Assembly: GCA_035627955.1 (NCBI GenBank)
Contig: DASPKU010000002.1
Span: 180,133 to 244,132, forward strand
Length of the DNA stretch: 64,000 nt
Origin: Phycisphaerales bacterium
GTDB taxonomy: Bacteria > Planctomycetota > Phycisphaerae > Phycisphaerales > UBA1924
Reading direction: 5' to 3'
Shown here one piece after another: positions 7,755 to 15,836 of the stretch. How positions within the stretch are numbered: position 1 is the stretch's first letter; every line of letters begins with the position of its first letter. The notes under the pieces are model-generated. The model saw nothing but the letters and a program-made list of their open reading frames with translations. It had not been told where the DNA came from and did not search any database. The translations under genes and the position numbers were made by a program.

Positions 7755-8596
7755 GGGTTGTTCTCCTGCTTGGGAGTGGCGTCGGTGATGGTGGGGCCGG
7801 CCTTGGCGTCGGGCGTGGTGCTGCCCTTCTGCAGCTGCGCGCTTCGGGCGGCCTTGAGGCTGGTCAGGCTGTCGGCGAGGACCTGCGAGTTGATGTCGGT
7901 CCTGATGCTTGCGGAGATCTCGAACTTGCGGAACTCCTTGTCCTTCTCCCTGGCCTCGCGGATGAAGGTGAGCTCGACCTTGTCGAGGATGGGGCTGTCC
8001 TTGAGGCTCTTGAGGAAGTCGGCGACATCGGAGTTGTTGTCGGCGCTGCCGCTGATGGTCATGGCGTAGGTGAACGTGGGGGCGGTGACCTTGGGCTTCT
8101 CGGGGGTGGGGTCGGGGGCGCCGGCGACCTTGTCGGTGAGGCTCTTGACGATGGGCTTCTTGGCGGGCGCGGCCGCGGCGGGTGCGGCGACGACGGGGTC
8201 CTTGCGGGTGCTCTTGATCACCAGCGAGTCGAGCGTGGAGGACATGGGCTTGCGGAGGGTGACCTCGCCGAGCACGGCCCAGCGGGGCACGCGGTCGATA
8301 AGGGCGGAGGTGATCTCGGCCTTCTCCATCATCTGGGCGCGCTGGCTTTCGAGGGCCTTGAGCTGCTCGATCTTCTTGCCCTCGGCGTCGAACTGCTCGT
8401 TGACGAGCATCTGGCGGGCGCGGATGTCCTTGCCCTGCTGGTTGGTGACCAGGAAGGCGCCGACCACGCCGGCCATGACCAGCATGAAAAGCGAGAGGAT
8501 GAGGATGTTGACGCGGGACTCGGTCTTGCGCGCGATGTAGTCCTCGGGGAGGAAGCTGCTGTTCGCGGGCGCGACTGGGCGGAAGGGGTTGCTCAT
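7751..8596 (-). CDS. pilN: PilN-like pilus assembly protein
   Basis: 281 residues. A cytoplasmic N terminus rich in Pro/Asn (NPF at residues 3-5, which may contact PilM as the PilN INLLPWR peptide does) is followed by a membrane helix (NILILSLFMLVMAGVVGAFLV), a coiled coil and a periplasmic ferredoxin-like domain split by an Ala/Pro-rich stretch (about residues 135-175). Longer than classic PilN (about 200 residues) because of that linker and a disordered tail. It lies between pilM and pilO in the expected order. Confidence 0.8.
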   Translation of the reverse strand: MSNPFRPVAPANSSFLPEDYIARKTESRVNILILSLFMLVMAGVVGAFLVTNQQGKDIRARQMLVNEQFDAEGKKIEQLKALESQRAQMMEKAEITSALIDRVPRWAVLGEVTLRKPMSSTLDSLVIKSTRKDPVVAAPAAAAPAKKPIVKSLTDKVAGAPDPTPEKPKVTAPTFTYAMTISGSADNNSDVADFLKSLKDSPILDKVELTFIREAREKDKEFRKFEISASIRTDINSQVLADSLTSLKAARSAQLQKGSTTPDAKAGPTITDATPKQENNP

Positions 8597-8629
8597 GGAG
8601 AGCTCCAGGGGGTCGGGGACATTCGTGGG

Positions 8630-9913
8630 TTAGAGGTCGGTGGGGGAGAGGCAGAGGCCGAGGGTGACGGCCCAGCCGGGCTGGGGCTGCTTGAGGTCAA
8701 CGCCGAGCGCCGGCTCACTGCCGGTGCGGGCGACGCGGGCGAGGGGGTCGGCCATCTGCGCGGGCAGGCGGAGGGCCTTGGCAATGGCCTGGCAGAGGCC
8801 CTTGTGGCGGGCCTCGCCGCCGACGAAGATCGCGCGTTCTACGCGCTTGCCGGGAAACTGGCTCTCGTGGTAGCGGACGCACATCAGAACCTCGTCGGTG
8901 AGGCTCTCGAGGGGCTCGCTGAGGTCGGCGGCGGCGGGGGCGAAGGCGGCGCGGGGCTGGGCGGCGAGGTCGGTGGTGAAGCCGGTGGCGAGGGGCTGCA
9001 GGCCGCGTTCGTCGGAGCGCTTGAAAGGCTCGGCGTGCGCGCCCGCGCCGACGAGCGCGGGAGCGGGTGCCGCGACGGTGGCGGGGCGGTGGATGGTGCG
9101 GACGAGCTCGTCGGCCTCCATGCGGCGGCGGCCGGCCTCCGCGAGGTCGCACTTGAGCTGCTTGGCGATGGTCTCGTCGAAGTGGCGGCCGCCGAGCTGG
9201 ATGGCGCGGGCGAAGGCGAGGTCCTTGCCGTGCGAGATCATGACGTTGGTGGTGGCGTTGCCGATGTCGAGGTAGAGGGTGTTGATGGCGGAGTCGGTCT
9301 CGCGCTTGTGGACATGATCGAAGGTGCGGAGCACGGCGGCGAACTCGCTGTGCATGCCGACGGGCTGGAGCTTGCAGGCGGCGATCGCGCCCATGAGCTG
9401 CTGCACGAGCTCGAAGGAGACGGCGGTGACGATGACCTCGGCCTTGCCGGGGCGGTCGGGCGCGGGGACTTCGGTGAAGCGGTGCACGATCGTCGCGGGG
9501 TCCAGGTTGAAGGCGCCAGGGAGCGCGGCGTTCACGAGCGCGGCCGTGGACTGGCCCTCGACGCGCTGCAGCGAGAGGTGCTTGCAGTGGATGGCCCAGG
9601 CGGGGATGGCGCACACGGCGCGCTTGCCCTTGAAGCCGCCGGAGCGGAGGAGGCGCGGGAGGCCTTCGAGCTGGAACTTGAGGCGGCGGGACTGGTCGCG
9701 GAGGAGGTCGAGGGGTGTTTCGAGGCAGGCCGCGGCGACGAGCGAGGGGGGCTCGCCCTGCTGCACCTGGAGGATCTTGAGGGCGGCGGTGCCGAACTCG
9801 ATGGCGATGGGGAGGGCGTGGGTGGTGTTGATGCCGAGCGTCTCGCCCACGGAGGAGGAGAGGACGTTGCCCAGCTTGGAGAGCGAGCTGAACTTGGGGA
9901 CGTTGAACGCCAT
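8630..9913 (-). CDS. pilM: Type IV pilus actin-like ATPase PilM
   Basis: 427 residues from ATG 9913; an upstream GTG-initiated frame to 10000 has a Cys/Pro-rich sequence unlike the family. PilM features: PIAIEFGTAALKILQVQQGE (phosphate-1 loop of the actin fold), NTLYLDIGNATTNVMISHGKDLAFARAIQLGG (phosphate-2 loop) and VERAIFVGGEARHKGLCQAI near the C terminus. An insertion of about 60 residues before the last subdomain is Ala/Pro-rich. The protein binds ATP in the cytoplasm and holds the PilN N-terminal tail. It is the first gene of the pilus operon, 193 nt after the futalosine hydrolase gene on the same strand. Confidence 0.88.
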   Translation of the reverse strand: MAFNVPKFSSLSKLGNVLSSSVGETLGINTTHALPIAIEFGTAALKILQVQQGEPPSLVAAACLETPLDLLRDQSRRLKFQLEGLPRLLRSGGFKGKRAVCAIPAWAIHCKHLSLQRVEGQSTAALVNAALPGAFNLDPATIVHRFTEVPAPDRPGKAEVIVTAVSFELVQQLMGAIAACKLQPVGMHSEFAAVLRTFDHVHKRETDSAINTLYLDIGNATTNVMISHGKDLAFARAIQLGGRHFDETIAKQLKCDLAEAGRRRMEADELVRTIHRPATVAAPAPALVGAGAHAEPFKRSDERGLQPLATGFTTDLAAQPRAAFAPAAADLSEPLESLTDEVLMCVRYHESQFPGKRVERAIFVGGEARHKGLCQAIAKALRLPAQMADPLARVARTGSEPALGVDLKQPQPGWAVTLGLCLSPTDL

Positions 9914-10107
9914 CGGCGGGCAAGCTCCACACGGGGCAGGACAGGCAGGTCGGGGGCAGCATGTGCCCGCCGGCGCGCGTGTTCGCGGCAGGAGGTGCAT
10001 CGGCCAGCGGGGTGCGGGTGTTCAGCGTGTCAGGGTCGAGTGCAGATTGCCCAGGCGTCGCGGGCGTGCGGGGCGGCGCAGGCGGTACACGCGGCGTGTC
10101 AGGCGTG

Positions 10108-10800
10108 TCAGACGCCTTTGAGCACAGACCCGATAACGCTCGTGAGCGTGCTCAGCGCCTCGCGCATGCGCCAGGTCTGGTTCGGCCGGTCGCCGGTGGT
10201 GTTGCTGATGACGCGGAGCTCGGCGAAGGGAACGCTGAGGCGCTCGGCGACGAGGGCGACGGCGGCGCCCTCCATGGCCTCGGCGAGGGCGCCGGTGCGG
10301 GTGCTGACGGCGCGGGCGAGGGTGTCGGTGCCGGAGCAGGTGGAGACGGTGGCGATGGGGCCGGTGTGGGTGCAGTGGGGGCGGAGAGCTTCGAGGGCGC
10401 GGGGGTCGGTGGGGATGTGGAGGCCGTGGGGGGAGGGGGCGAAGCCCAGGGCGGTGAGGTCGTCGAAGCCGGTGGGGGTGGCGACGCCCTCGTCGGCGAG
10501 GATGGAGTGGGTAGCGGCGATGGTGGCGAGGAGCGGGAGGTGGCCGTAGGTGCCGGCGATGCCGGTGCTGAGGACGAGCTTGTGGGAAGCGTTGAGGACG
10601 CGGGCGACGGCGCCCGCGGCGGGGGCCTTGCCCACGCCGGTGATGACGAGGTCGGTGGTGGCGGTCAGCGGGATCAACTGCCATTGGGGCAGCGGGTCGG
10701 GCGCATGCATCGGAGTTGCGGCAATGACGGCGCGGGCTTCGATGTCCGCGGCGACCGCGATCAGGAGTTTCCCGCCCTGGATGAGCTCGGCGAGCGGCAT
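10108..10800 (-). CDS. mqnB: Futalosine hydrolase
   Basis: 230 residues of the nucleoside phosphorylase fold. Family-specific blocks: LVITGVGKAPAAGAVARVL, LSTGIAGTYG, ILADEGVATPTGFDDLTALG, ATVSTCSGTD, EAMEGAAVALVAE and AELRVISNTTGDR. MqnB cleaves futalosine to hypoxanthine and dehypoxanthine futalosine in the futalosine (Mqn) route to menaquinone, so this cell probably makes menaquinone that way rather than by the Men pathway. No other mqn gene is in the window. It lies 9 nt after the HD-GYP gene on the same strand and may be cotranscribed with it. Confidence 0.92.
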   Translation of the reverse strand: MPLAELIQGGKLLIAVAADIEARAVIAATPMHAPDPLPQWQLIPLTATTDLVITGVGKAPAAGAVARVLNASHKLVLSTGIAGTYGHLPLLATIAATHSILADEGVATPTGFDDLTALGFAPSPHGLHIPTDPRALEALRPHCTHTGPIATVSTCSGTDTLARAVSTRTGALAEAMEGAAVALVAERLSVPFAELRVISNTTGDRPNQTWRMREALSTLTSVIGSVLKGV

Positions 10801-10809
10801 GGGGGCATG

Positions 10810-12216
10810 CTACGCGGCGGAGCGCTCGGCGTGGCTGGCGGGCGCGAGCGTCACCTCGCCGGCGTGCAACTGGCGGCGGGCCTCGTCGAACTGGCGCTCG
10901 GCCTGGACGAAGGCGTCGACCACGAGGGGGTCGAGGTGTGAGCCGCGGGAGTCGCGGATGAGGGCCGCGGCCTCGGCGTGGGAGAGCGAGGGCTTGTACA
11001 CGCGGGCGGAAGTGAGGGCGTCGTAGACATCGGCGAGTGCGACGATGCGGGCGGCCAAGGGGATCTGCTCGCCTTCAAGGCGATAGGGATAGCCGCGCCC
11101 GTCGTAGCGCTCGTGGTGGGAGAGGGCGACCTGGATGCCCATGTTGATGAGGTCGTCGTCGCCCACGCGCTGGCGGATGGCGGCGAGGGTGTCGGCACCG
11201 ATGATGGGGTGGAGCTCCATCAGGCGGCGCTCCTCGGGGGTGAAGGGCCCGGGTTTGAGGAGGATGGCGTCGGGGATGCCGACCTTGCCGATGTCGTGCA
11301 TCGAGCTGGCGAGCTTGAGGCGCTCGATCCAGGGGCGGTCGATCTCGGGGTGCACGCCCAGGAGGTGCTCGGCGAGGATCTCGCTGTACTGGCAGATGCG
11401 CTCGAGGTGACGGCCGGTATCGGAATCGCGCGAGTCGGCGAGCTTGGCGAGGCCGAAGATGACGCCGTTGCGGATGGCGAGACCCTGCTGTGTGCGGCGC
11501 TCGACCTCGTGCTCGAGGCGTTCGTTGGCGCGCTCCAGGATGCTGTCGTAACGGCGGACGAGCATGATGGAGCCGAGCAGCGTGACGCCCAGCACGCAGA
11601 GGCCCGCGGCGGCGCCCCAGATCGTGAAGCCGCCCGTCAGGCGGGACTCCAGGGCGGCGATCGCCTCGGCGGACTGGTGAGCCACGATCCTGGTCTCGGC
11701 GGTGGGGTTGTACATGACGGCGACGGAGGCGTTGCCATTGAGCAGGTCGGTGTCGCCGGTGAGGATGGTGCCGGGCGTGATCCCGGCGACCGAGACCTTC
11801 TCGCCGCTGGGGTGAAGGGTGATGACCACGTCCGAGTAGTCGATGGAGCGGAGGTTGGGGTTCTTGCGGAGGCCGGGGTGGCAGACGATGTGGCCGAAGC
11901 GGTCGATGAGCACGAGGCTGGCGCCGCGGGGCATTTTGTAGGTTTCGACGAGGGATTGCGCGGCCTCCCAGCCAGTGCCCGAGTAGCGGAGCGGGCCGGC
12001 AGTGACCTTGGCAAGCTGCTCGTTGAACTGCTCGACGCCGCGGGAGACTTCTTCCATGAAGCGGTCGCGGGCGCGGGCGGAGACGTCGGCGCGGGCGAGG
12101 TGGAGGCTGGCGAGCCAGCCCAGGCCGATGACGGCGGCCTGGAGCAGGACCGTGAGCGCGATGAGGGTCGCGCGGCTGCGGATGCGCAGGGGTCCTGTCT
12201 TACGGAACGGGTGCAC
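10810..12216 (-). CDS. Membrane HD-GYP cyclic-di-GMP phosphodiesterase with periplasmic sensor
   Basis: 468 residues from GTG 12216. Two membrane helices (about 17-40 and 195-220) enclose a periplasmic sensor domain (about 45-190) that resembles a short Cache/CHASE-type domain. A coiled linker then leads to an HD-GYP domain with SSMHDIGKVGIPD (about 303) and HHERYDGRGYP (about 365), so both the HD metal motif and the GYP signature are intact. Such proteins degrade c-di-GMP. A link to the nearby pilus genes is plausible because the PilB N domain often binds c-di-GMP, but this is inference from position. Confidence 0.9.
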   Translation of the reverse strand: MHPFRKTGPLRIRSRATLIALTVLLQAAVIGLGWLASLHLARADVSARARDRFMEEVSRGVEQFNEQLAKVTAGPLRYSGTGWEAAQSLVETYKMPRGASLVLIDRFGHIVCHPGLRKNPNLRSIDYSDVVITLHPSGEKVSVAGITPGTILTGDTDLLNGNASVAVMYNPTAETRIVAHQSAEAIAALESRLTGGFTIWGAAAGLCVLGVTLLGSIMLVRRYDSILERANERLEHEVERRTQQGLAIRNGVIFGLAKLADSRDSDTGRHLERICQYSEILAEHLLGVHPEIDRPWIERLKLASSMHDIGKVGIPDAILLKPGPFTPEERRLMELHPIIGADTLAAIRQRVGDDDLINMGIQVALSHHERYDGRGYPYRLEGEQIPLAARIVALADVYDALTSARVYKPSLSHAEAAALIRDSRGSHLDPLVVDAFVQAERQFDEARRQLHAGEVTLAPASHAERSAA

Positions 12217-12312
12217 GCCAACAGATCGGATGGAAACTGCGCCGACTGCAGAGCGCGTGCGCGGTATGAGCGGGTCTGAATGTGTGCGCGGGGGATCGGG
12301 GCGGCGCGTGCG

Positions 12313-13488
12313 TCACTGGAGGGGGAAGAGGTCGCTTATGAGACGGTCGGCGGCGGGGAGCATGGCCGCGACTTCCTCGGGGGCGATTGCGGAGGGGCTG
12401 GGGATTTCGGTCATGCCGAGTTTCTTCACGAGCTCGGGGCGGATGGGGGTGTTGCGGGCGTCGCTGGTGGCGAGCATCTCCTCGACCTCTGCGGAGAGGA
12501 GGTAATCGGCGAGGCGGGTGGCCTCGTTGGGGTGCTGGTTGCCGCGGATCTTGGCAACGGTGTTGGGGATGACGAGGGGGCCGTGGCTGGGGAGGCCGGT
12601 GATTTTGATGCCGGGCTTGTCGGGGACCTCGAAGGCGAGCTCGACGGGCCAGTTCTCGCGCTTGCCCGCGTAGATGTCGTCGGAGTCGGTGAGGCCGATG
12701 ACGATCTCGCCGGTGGAGAGGGCCTGCACCACGGCGGAGTTGCCGTCGTAGAGCTTGAGGCCGTTGTCCTTGAGGGCCTGGAGCCACTCGCGGACGGTCT
12801 TCTCGTCGGACTGGGCGAGCAGCGCGGCGATGAAGGTGCGGGTGGTGCCGAACTGGGGGCGGGCCATGCCGACCTTGCCGGAGAACTGGGGCTTGGTGAG
12901 GTCGCGGAGCTTGGTGGGGGCGGTCTGCTTGGTGTAGCGGTTGGTGTTGTAACCGATGACGCGGGCGCGCTGGGCGAAGCCGTACCACATCTTGTCCGTG
13001 GGACGGAGGTGGGCGGGCCAGCCGCCCTTGATCTCGGCCTCCTGGCGCGAGACGTAGGGGTCGAGCAGGCCGGACTTGGCGAGGGTGATGGTGCCGGAGG
13101 CCTCGTTGCTCCACCAGAGGTCGGCGCGGGGCTTGGCGCGCTCGTTGATGAGACGCTGGACGAGGCCGGTGGTTTTGGTTGCTTCGGTGTCGCCCTGGAC
13201 CTCGACCTTGATGCCGGTCTGCTGCTCGAAGCGGGCGATGACGGGGTTGTAGATGTTGGGGTCGGCGGAGGTGTAGAGGACGACGCTGGTGGGGATGTCG
13301 GCCTGGTTGTTCTCGGAGCCGCGGCGCCAGAGGACGGCGACGGCGATGAGCATGCAGAAGCCGGAGACGGCGAGGAGGCCGCCGGCGATCTTCCATTGCG
13401 TCTCGCGGGGGAGTGCCCGCCAGCGGTCGCGCCCGTCGGCGAGCTTGTGGGCGGCGCTGCGCTTGAAGTTGAACCACCGGTCGCTCAT
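12313..13488 (-). CDS. Membrane-anchored ABC substrate-binding protein, FbpA-like
   Basis: 391 residues. A basic N-terminal tail and one membrane helix (about 34-54, WKIAGGLLAVSGFCMLIAVAVLW) replace a cleavable signal. The rest is a type II periplasmic binding fold close to iron(III)/thiamine/2-aminoethylphosphonate binders: TSVVLYTSADPNIYNPVIARFEQQ, ADLWWSNEASGTITLAKSGLL, GNSAVVQALSTGEIVIGLTDSDD and EATRLADYLLSAEVEEML. The ligand is unknown. No permease or ATPase gene is adjacent, so its transporter must be encoded elsewhere, or it has another role. Confidence 0.85.
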   Translation of the reverse strand: MSDRWFNFKRSAAHKLADGRDRWRALPRETQWKIAGGLLAVSGFCMLIAVAVLWRRGSENNQADIPTSVVLYTSADPNIYNPVIARFEQQTGIKVEVQGDTEATKTTGLVQRLINERAKPRADLWWSNEASGTITLAKSGLLDPYVSRQEAEIKGGWPAHLRPTDKMWYGFAQRARVIGYNTNRYTKQTAPTKLRDLTKPQFSGKVGMARPQFGTTRTFIAALLAQSDEKTVREWLQALKDNGLKLYDGNSAVVQALSTGEIVIGLTDSDDIYAGKRENWPVELAFEVPDKPGIKITGLPSHGPLVIPNTVAKIRGNQHPNEATRLADYLLSAEVEEMLATSDARNTPIRPELVKKLGMTEIPSPSAIAPEEVAAMLPAADRLISDLFPLQ

Positions 13489-13573
13489 GAGGGGAAGCTT
13501 ACAGGAGATAGGACTCAGAGGAGGTCATAGGAGCCATAGGAAGCCGGAGGGAAGGCCGTGACTATCGTGGATC

Positions 13574-14401
13574 ATGCGTTTCGTGTTCCTGGGAACGGGT
13601 ACGTCCTCTGGCATCCCTGCGATCGGGTGCGAGTGCGCGACGTGCACGAGCGCGGACCCCCGGGACAACCGGCTGCGGACGTGCGCGGCCGTGGAGTGGA
13701 CGGACGCGAAGGGGCAGGAGCGGGTGGTGCTGCTGGACTGCGGTCCAGACCTGCGGCAGCAGGCGCTGCGGCGGGGGATGAAGCGGTGCGACGCCATCCT
13801 GTTCACGCACAACCACGTGGATCACGTGTTCGGGCTGGACGAGGTGCGGCGGTTCAACGTGCTGCAGCACGGGCCGATCGATATCTATGCCGAGCCGCAC
13901 ACGCTGGAGCACCTGCAGCGGGTTTACAAGCACATCTTCGAGGCGCACCGGAACGTGAACGACTCGTTCGTGGCGACGCTGCTTGCGCACCGGATCGACG
14001 AGTCGACGGTGGCGGGCGGGCGGGGGATCGATGTGTTCGGGCTGCGGGTCACGCCGATCCGGCTGCTGCATGGCAAGCTGCCGGTGCTGGGGTTCCGCAT
14101 TGATCCTCCCGCGGGGGTTGAGAGCTCCGTGTTTCCGCTGGCGTACTGCACGGATGTGTCGGGGATCCCGCCGGAGAGCTGGGCGCGGCTGGAGGGTGTG
14201 AAGACGCTGGTCCTTGATGCGCTGCGGCACCGGCACCACCCCACGCACTTCACGGTGGGGCAGGCGGTAGGCGTGGCGCACCGCGTCGGTGCGGAGCGGA
14301 CGTGGTTCATCCACATGACGCACGACCTCAAGCACGCGGAGACGGACGCGGAGCTGCCGGAGGGGGTCTCGTTGGCGTGGGATGGGTTGGTGCTGGAGTG
14401 A
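13574..14401 (+). CDS. MBL-fold metallo-hydrolase, PhnP-like
   Basis: 275 residues. It starts MRFVFLGTGTSSGIPAIGC and has the CxCxxC element (CECATC) that in PhnP binds a structural zinc. The metallo-beta-lactamase signature is intact: LFTHNHVDHVFGLDEVRRF, then LAYCTDVSGIP, LVLDALRHRHHPTHF and FIHMTHD. PhnP acts on cyclic ribose phosphates in phosphonate use; relatives act as phosphodiesterases or in lipoate synthesis (LipB-like replacements). No phn gene is near, so the substrate is open. It converges on the SDR gene, and a 27-nt repeat half-site lies just after its stop. Confidence 0.88.
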   Translation: MRFVFLGTGTSSGIPAIGCECATCTSADPRDNRLRTCAAVEWTDAKGQERVVLLDCGPDLRQQALRRGMKRCDAILFTHNHVDHVFGLDEVRRFNVLQHGPIDIYAEPHTLEHLQRVYKHIFEAHRNVNDSFVATLLAHRIDESTVAGGRGIDVFGLRVTPIRLLHGKLPVLGFRIDPPAGVESSVFPLAYCTDVSGIPPESWARLEGVKTLVLDALRHRHHPTHFTVGQAVGVAHRVGAERTWFIHMTHDLKHAETDAELPEGVSLAWDGLVLE

Positions 14402-14421
14402 ACGGGCGTCCAGCGGGAAGA

Positions 14422-14448
14422 CCCTCGCTTGCGCTTCGGGCTCGTTAG
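14422..14448. repeat. Half-site of the ACGAGCCCGRA repeat family
   Basis: Between convergent genes the sequence reads CCCTCGCTTGCGCTTCGGG then CTCGT; its complement begins ACGAGCCCGAAGCG. The same core with changed middle bases occurs near 45169-45301, 50388-50488 and 57049-57118. Confidence 0.5.
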
Positions 14449-15353
14449 TCGTGCTTGGGTTGCTTCTCGTGGCGCGGGGCTTCGCGCTCGCCCTTGGGGC
14501 GGCCTTCGCGGGAGTGGGAGAGGTCGAGGCGGCCGGCGGGGGGTTTCTTCATATCGCGCTCGGCCTGGAGGCCAGCGGGGCCCTTGGCGATGGTGATGCC
14601 GCCGTCCACTTTGTAGAGCGAGCCGGTGACGTAGCTCGCCTCGTCGCTGGCGAGGAAGGCGTAGACGTTGGCGACTTCTTCGGGCGTGCCGCGCCGGCCG
14701 AGGAGGGTGGAGGCGATGGCCATCTTCTCGGTCTTGAGGTCCATGGGGCCGGATTCGCGGTGAGTCCAGGAGGTGTCGATGGGGCCGGGGCAGACGCAGT
14801 TGACGCGGACGCCGTGCTTGGCCTGCTCGGCGGCAAGGCTCTTGGCGAAGGCGTGCAGGTAGCCCTTGGTGCCGGCGTAGGGGGCGCCCTGCTCGAGGCC
14901 GACGAGGCCGGACTCGGAGCCGGCGAAGAGGATGACGCCGTTGCTCTTCTGGAGCTCGGGGAGCGCGGCGCGGGTCATCATGAACGCGGAGGTGATGTTG
15001 TTCTTGAGGAGGAGCTGGAAGTCGTCGGTGGTGAAGTTCTGGAGCTCTTCGAGGTTGGGGAAGCTGCCGGCGTTGTTGACGAGGATGTCGATCCTGCCGA
15101 AGGTGTCGACGGCGAGCTTGACGCAGGCGCGGGCCTGGAGGTCGTCGGCGAGGTCGCCGGAGAAGTCGGTGCTGCGCCCGCCTTTGGCGCGGATCTCCTG
15201 GGAGACGTCGTGCACGGGGTCGCCGGGGAGGCCGGCGACGACCACGGAGGCGCCCTCATCGATGAACTTCTTGCAGATGGCCTCACCGATGCCGGTGCCG
15301 CCGCCGGTGACGATGGCGACCTTGTCGGGCAGACGGAGTCTGGGGCTGGGCAT
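14445..15353 (-). CDS. Short-chain dehydrogenase/reductase
   Basis: 302 residues from ATG 15353, chosen because AAGGAGG lies nine bases upstream. Classical SDR motifs are all present: TGGGTGIG cofactor loop, NNAG, a catalytic Ser 13 residues before Tyr (AGSES...), YAGTK, and PGPIDTSW. The C-terminal 45 residues are a charged, His/Arg/Pro-rich tail beyond the SDR fold. It is an NAD(P)-dependent oxidoreductase of unknown substrate. It lies 70 nt downstream of the DUF167 gene on the same strand. Confidence 0.88.
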   Translation of the reverse strand: MPSPRLRLPDKVAIVTGGGTGIGEAICKKFIDEGASVVVAGLPGDPVHDVSQEIRAKGGRSTDFSGDLADDLQARACVKLAVDTFGRIDILVNNAGSFPNLEELQNFTTDDFQLLLKNNITSAFMMTRAALPELQKSNGVILFAGSESGLVGLEQGAPYAGTKGYLHAFAKSLAAEQAKHGVRVNCVCPGPIDTSWTHRESGPMDLKTEKMAIASTLLGRRGTPEEVANVYAFLASDEASYVTGSLYKVDGGITIAKGPAGLQAERDMKKPPAGRLDLSHSREGRPKGEREAPRHEKQPKHD

Positions 15354-15423
15354 GGAAGGCGACCTCCTTGGCCGCATGTTCGCGGGACGGCCTGACGCCG
15401 GGATGAGTGGCCCATGTGGTTTC

Positions 15424-15717
15424 TCATGCCAGCAGGGCGGACGCCTCTGACGCGGTCCTGCCGGTGACGCGGACCACCTTTTCGGGCGAGGCGTGGCCGA
15501 CGATCACCTCGACGTCGCGCTCGCTAACGTTGAGCGCCGCGGCCAGGAGGGCGCACACGGCTTTATTGGCCCTGCCGGCCTCGGGCGGGGCTGAGACCTT
15601 GACCTTCAGGCGGTCTCCCAGGGGGCCGACGATCTGGTCGCGGCGGCTGCCGGGGACGACCTTGAGGGCGATGCGGACCGACTGGGGGGTGTGGGGGTCG
15701 TCCTCGAACATGGGCAT
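15424..15717 (-). CDS. DUF167 / YggU family protein
   Basis: 97 residues from ATG 15717; AAGGGG lies seven bases upstream, and a longer reading to 15753 is not supported. Family motifs: VRIALKVVPGSRRDQIVGPL, VSAPPEAGRANKAVCALLA and VEVIVGHASPEKVVRVTG. The small alpha/beta fold is widespread, but its function is not established. Confidence 0.9.
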   Translation of the reverse strand: MPMFEDDPHTPQSVRIALKVVPGSRRDQIVGPLGDRLKVKVSAPPEAGRANKAVCALLAAALNVSERDVEVIVGHASPEKVVRVTGRTASEASALLA

Positions 15718-15771
15718 CCGTAAACCCCTTGGGTGAGGCCGCCGATCAAGCAAGTGCGTAAAGAAATAGGG

Positions 15772-15799
15772 TTGCCCTCCACCCCGCCTGCTTTACGCT
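15772..15799 (+). promoter_or_regulatory. Possible promoter upstream of TIGR03790 gene
   Basis: TTGCCC (15772-15777) and TACGCT (15794-15799) are separated by 16 nt, and the proposed GTG start follows about 37 nt later. Weak matches; prediction only. Confidence 0.3.
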
Positions 15800-15836
15800 G
15801 GTACGGCCTTTGGATTCTTACCCCGGGAGCCCGCGC

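Noticed and set aside
9914..10000. N-terminal extension of PilM
   Set aside because: The 29 extra residues are Pro/Cys-rich, and PilM homology begins at the ATG at 9913.
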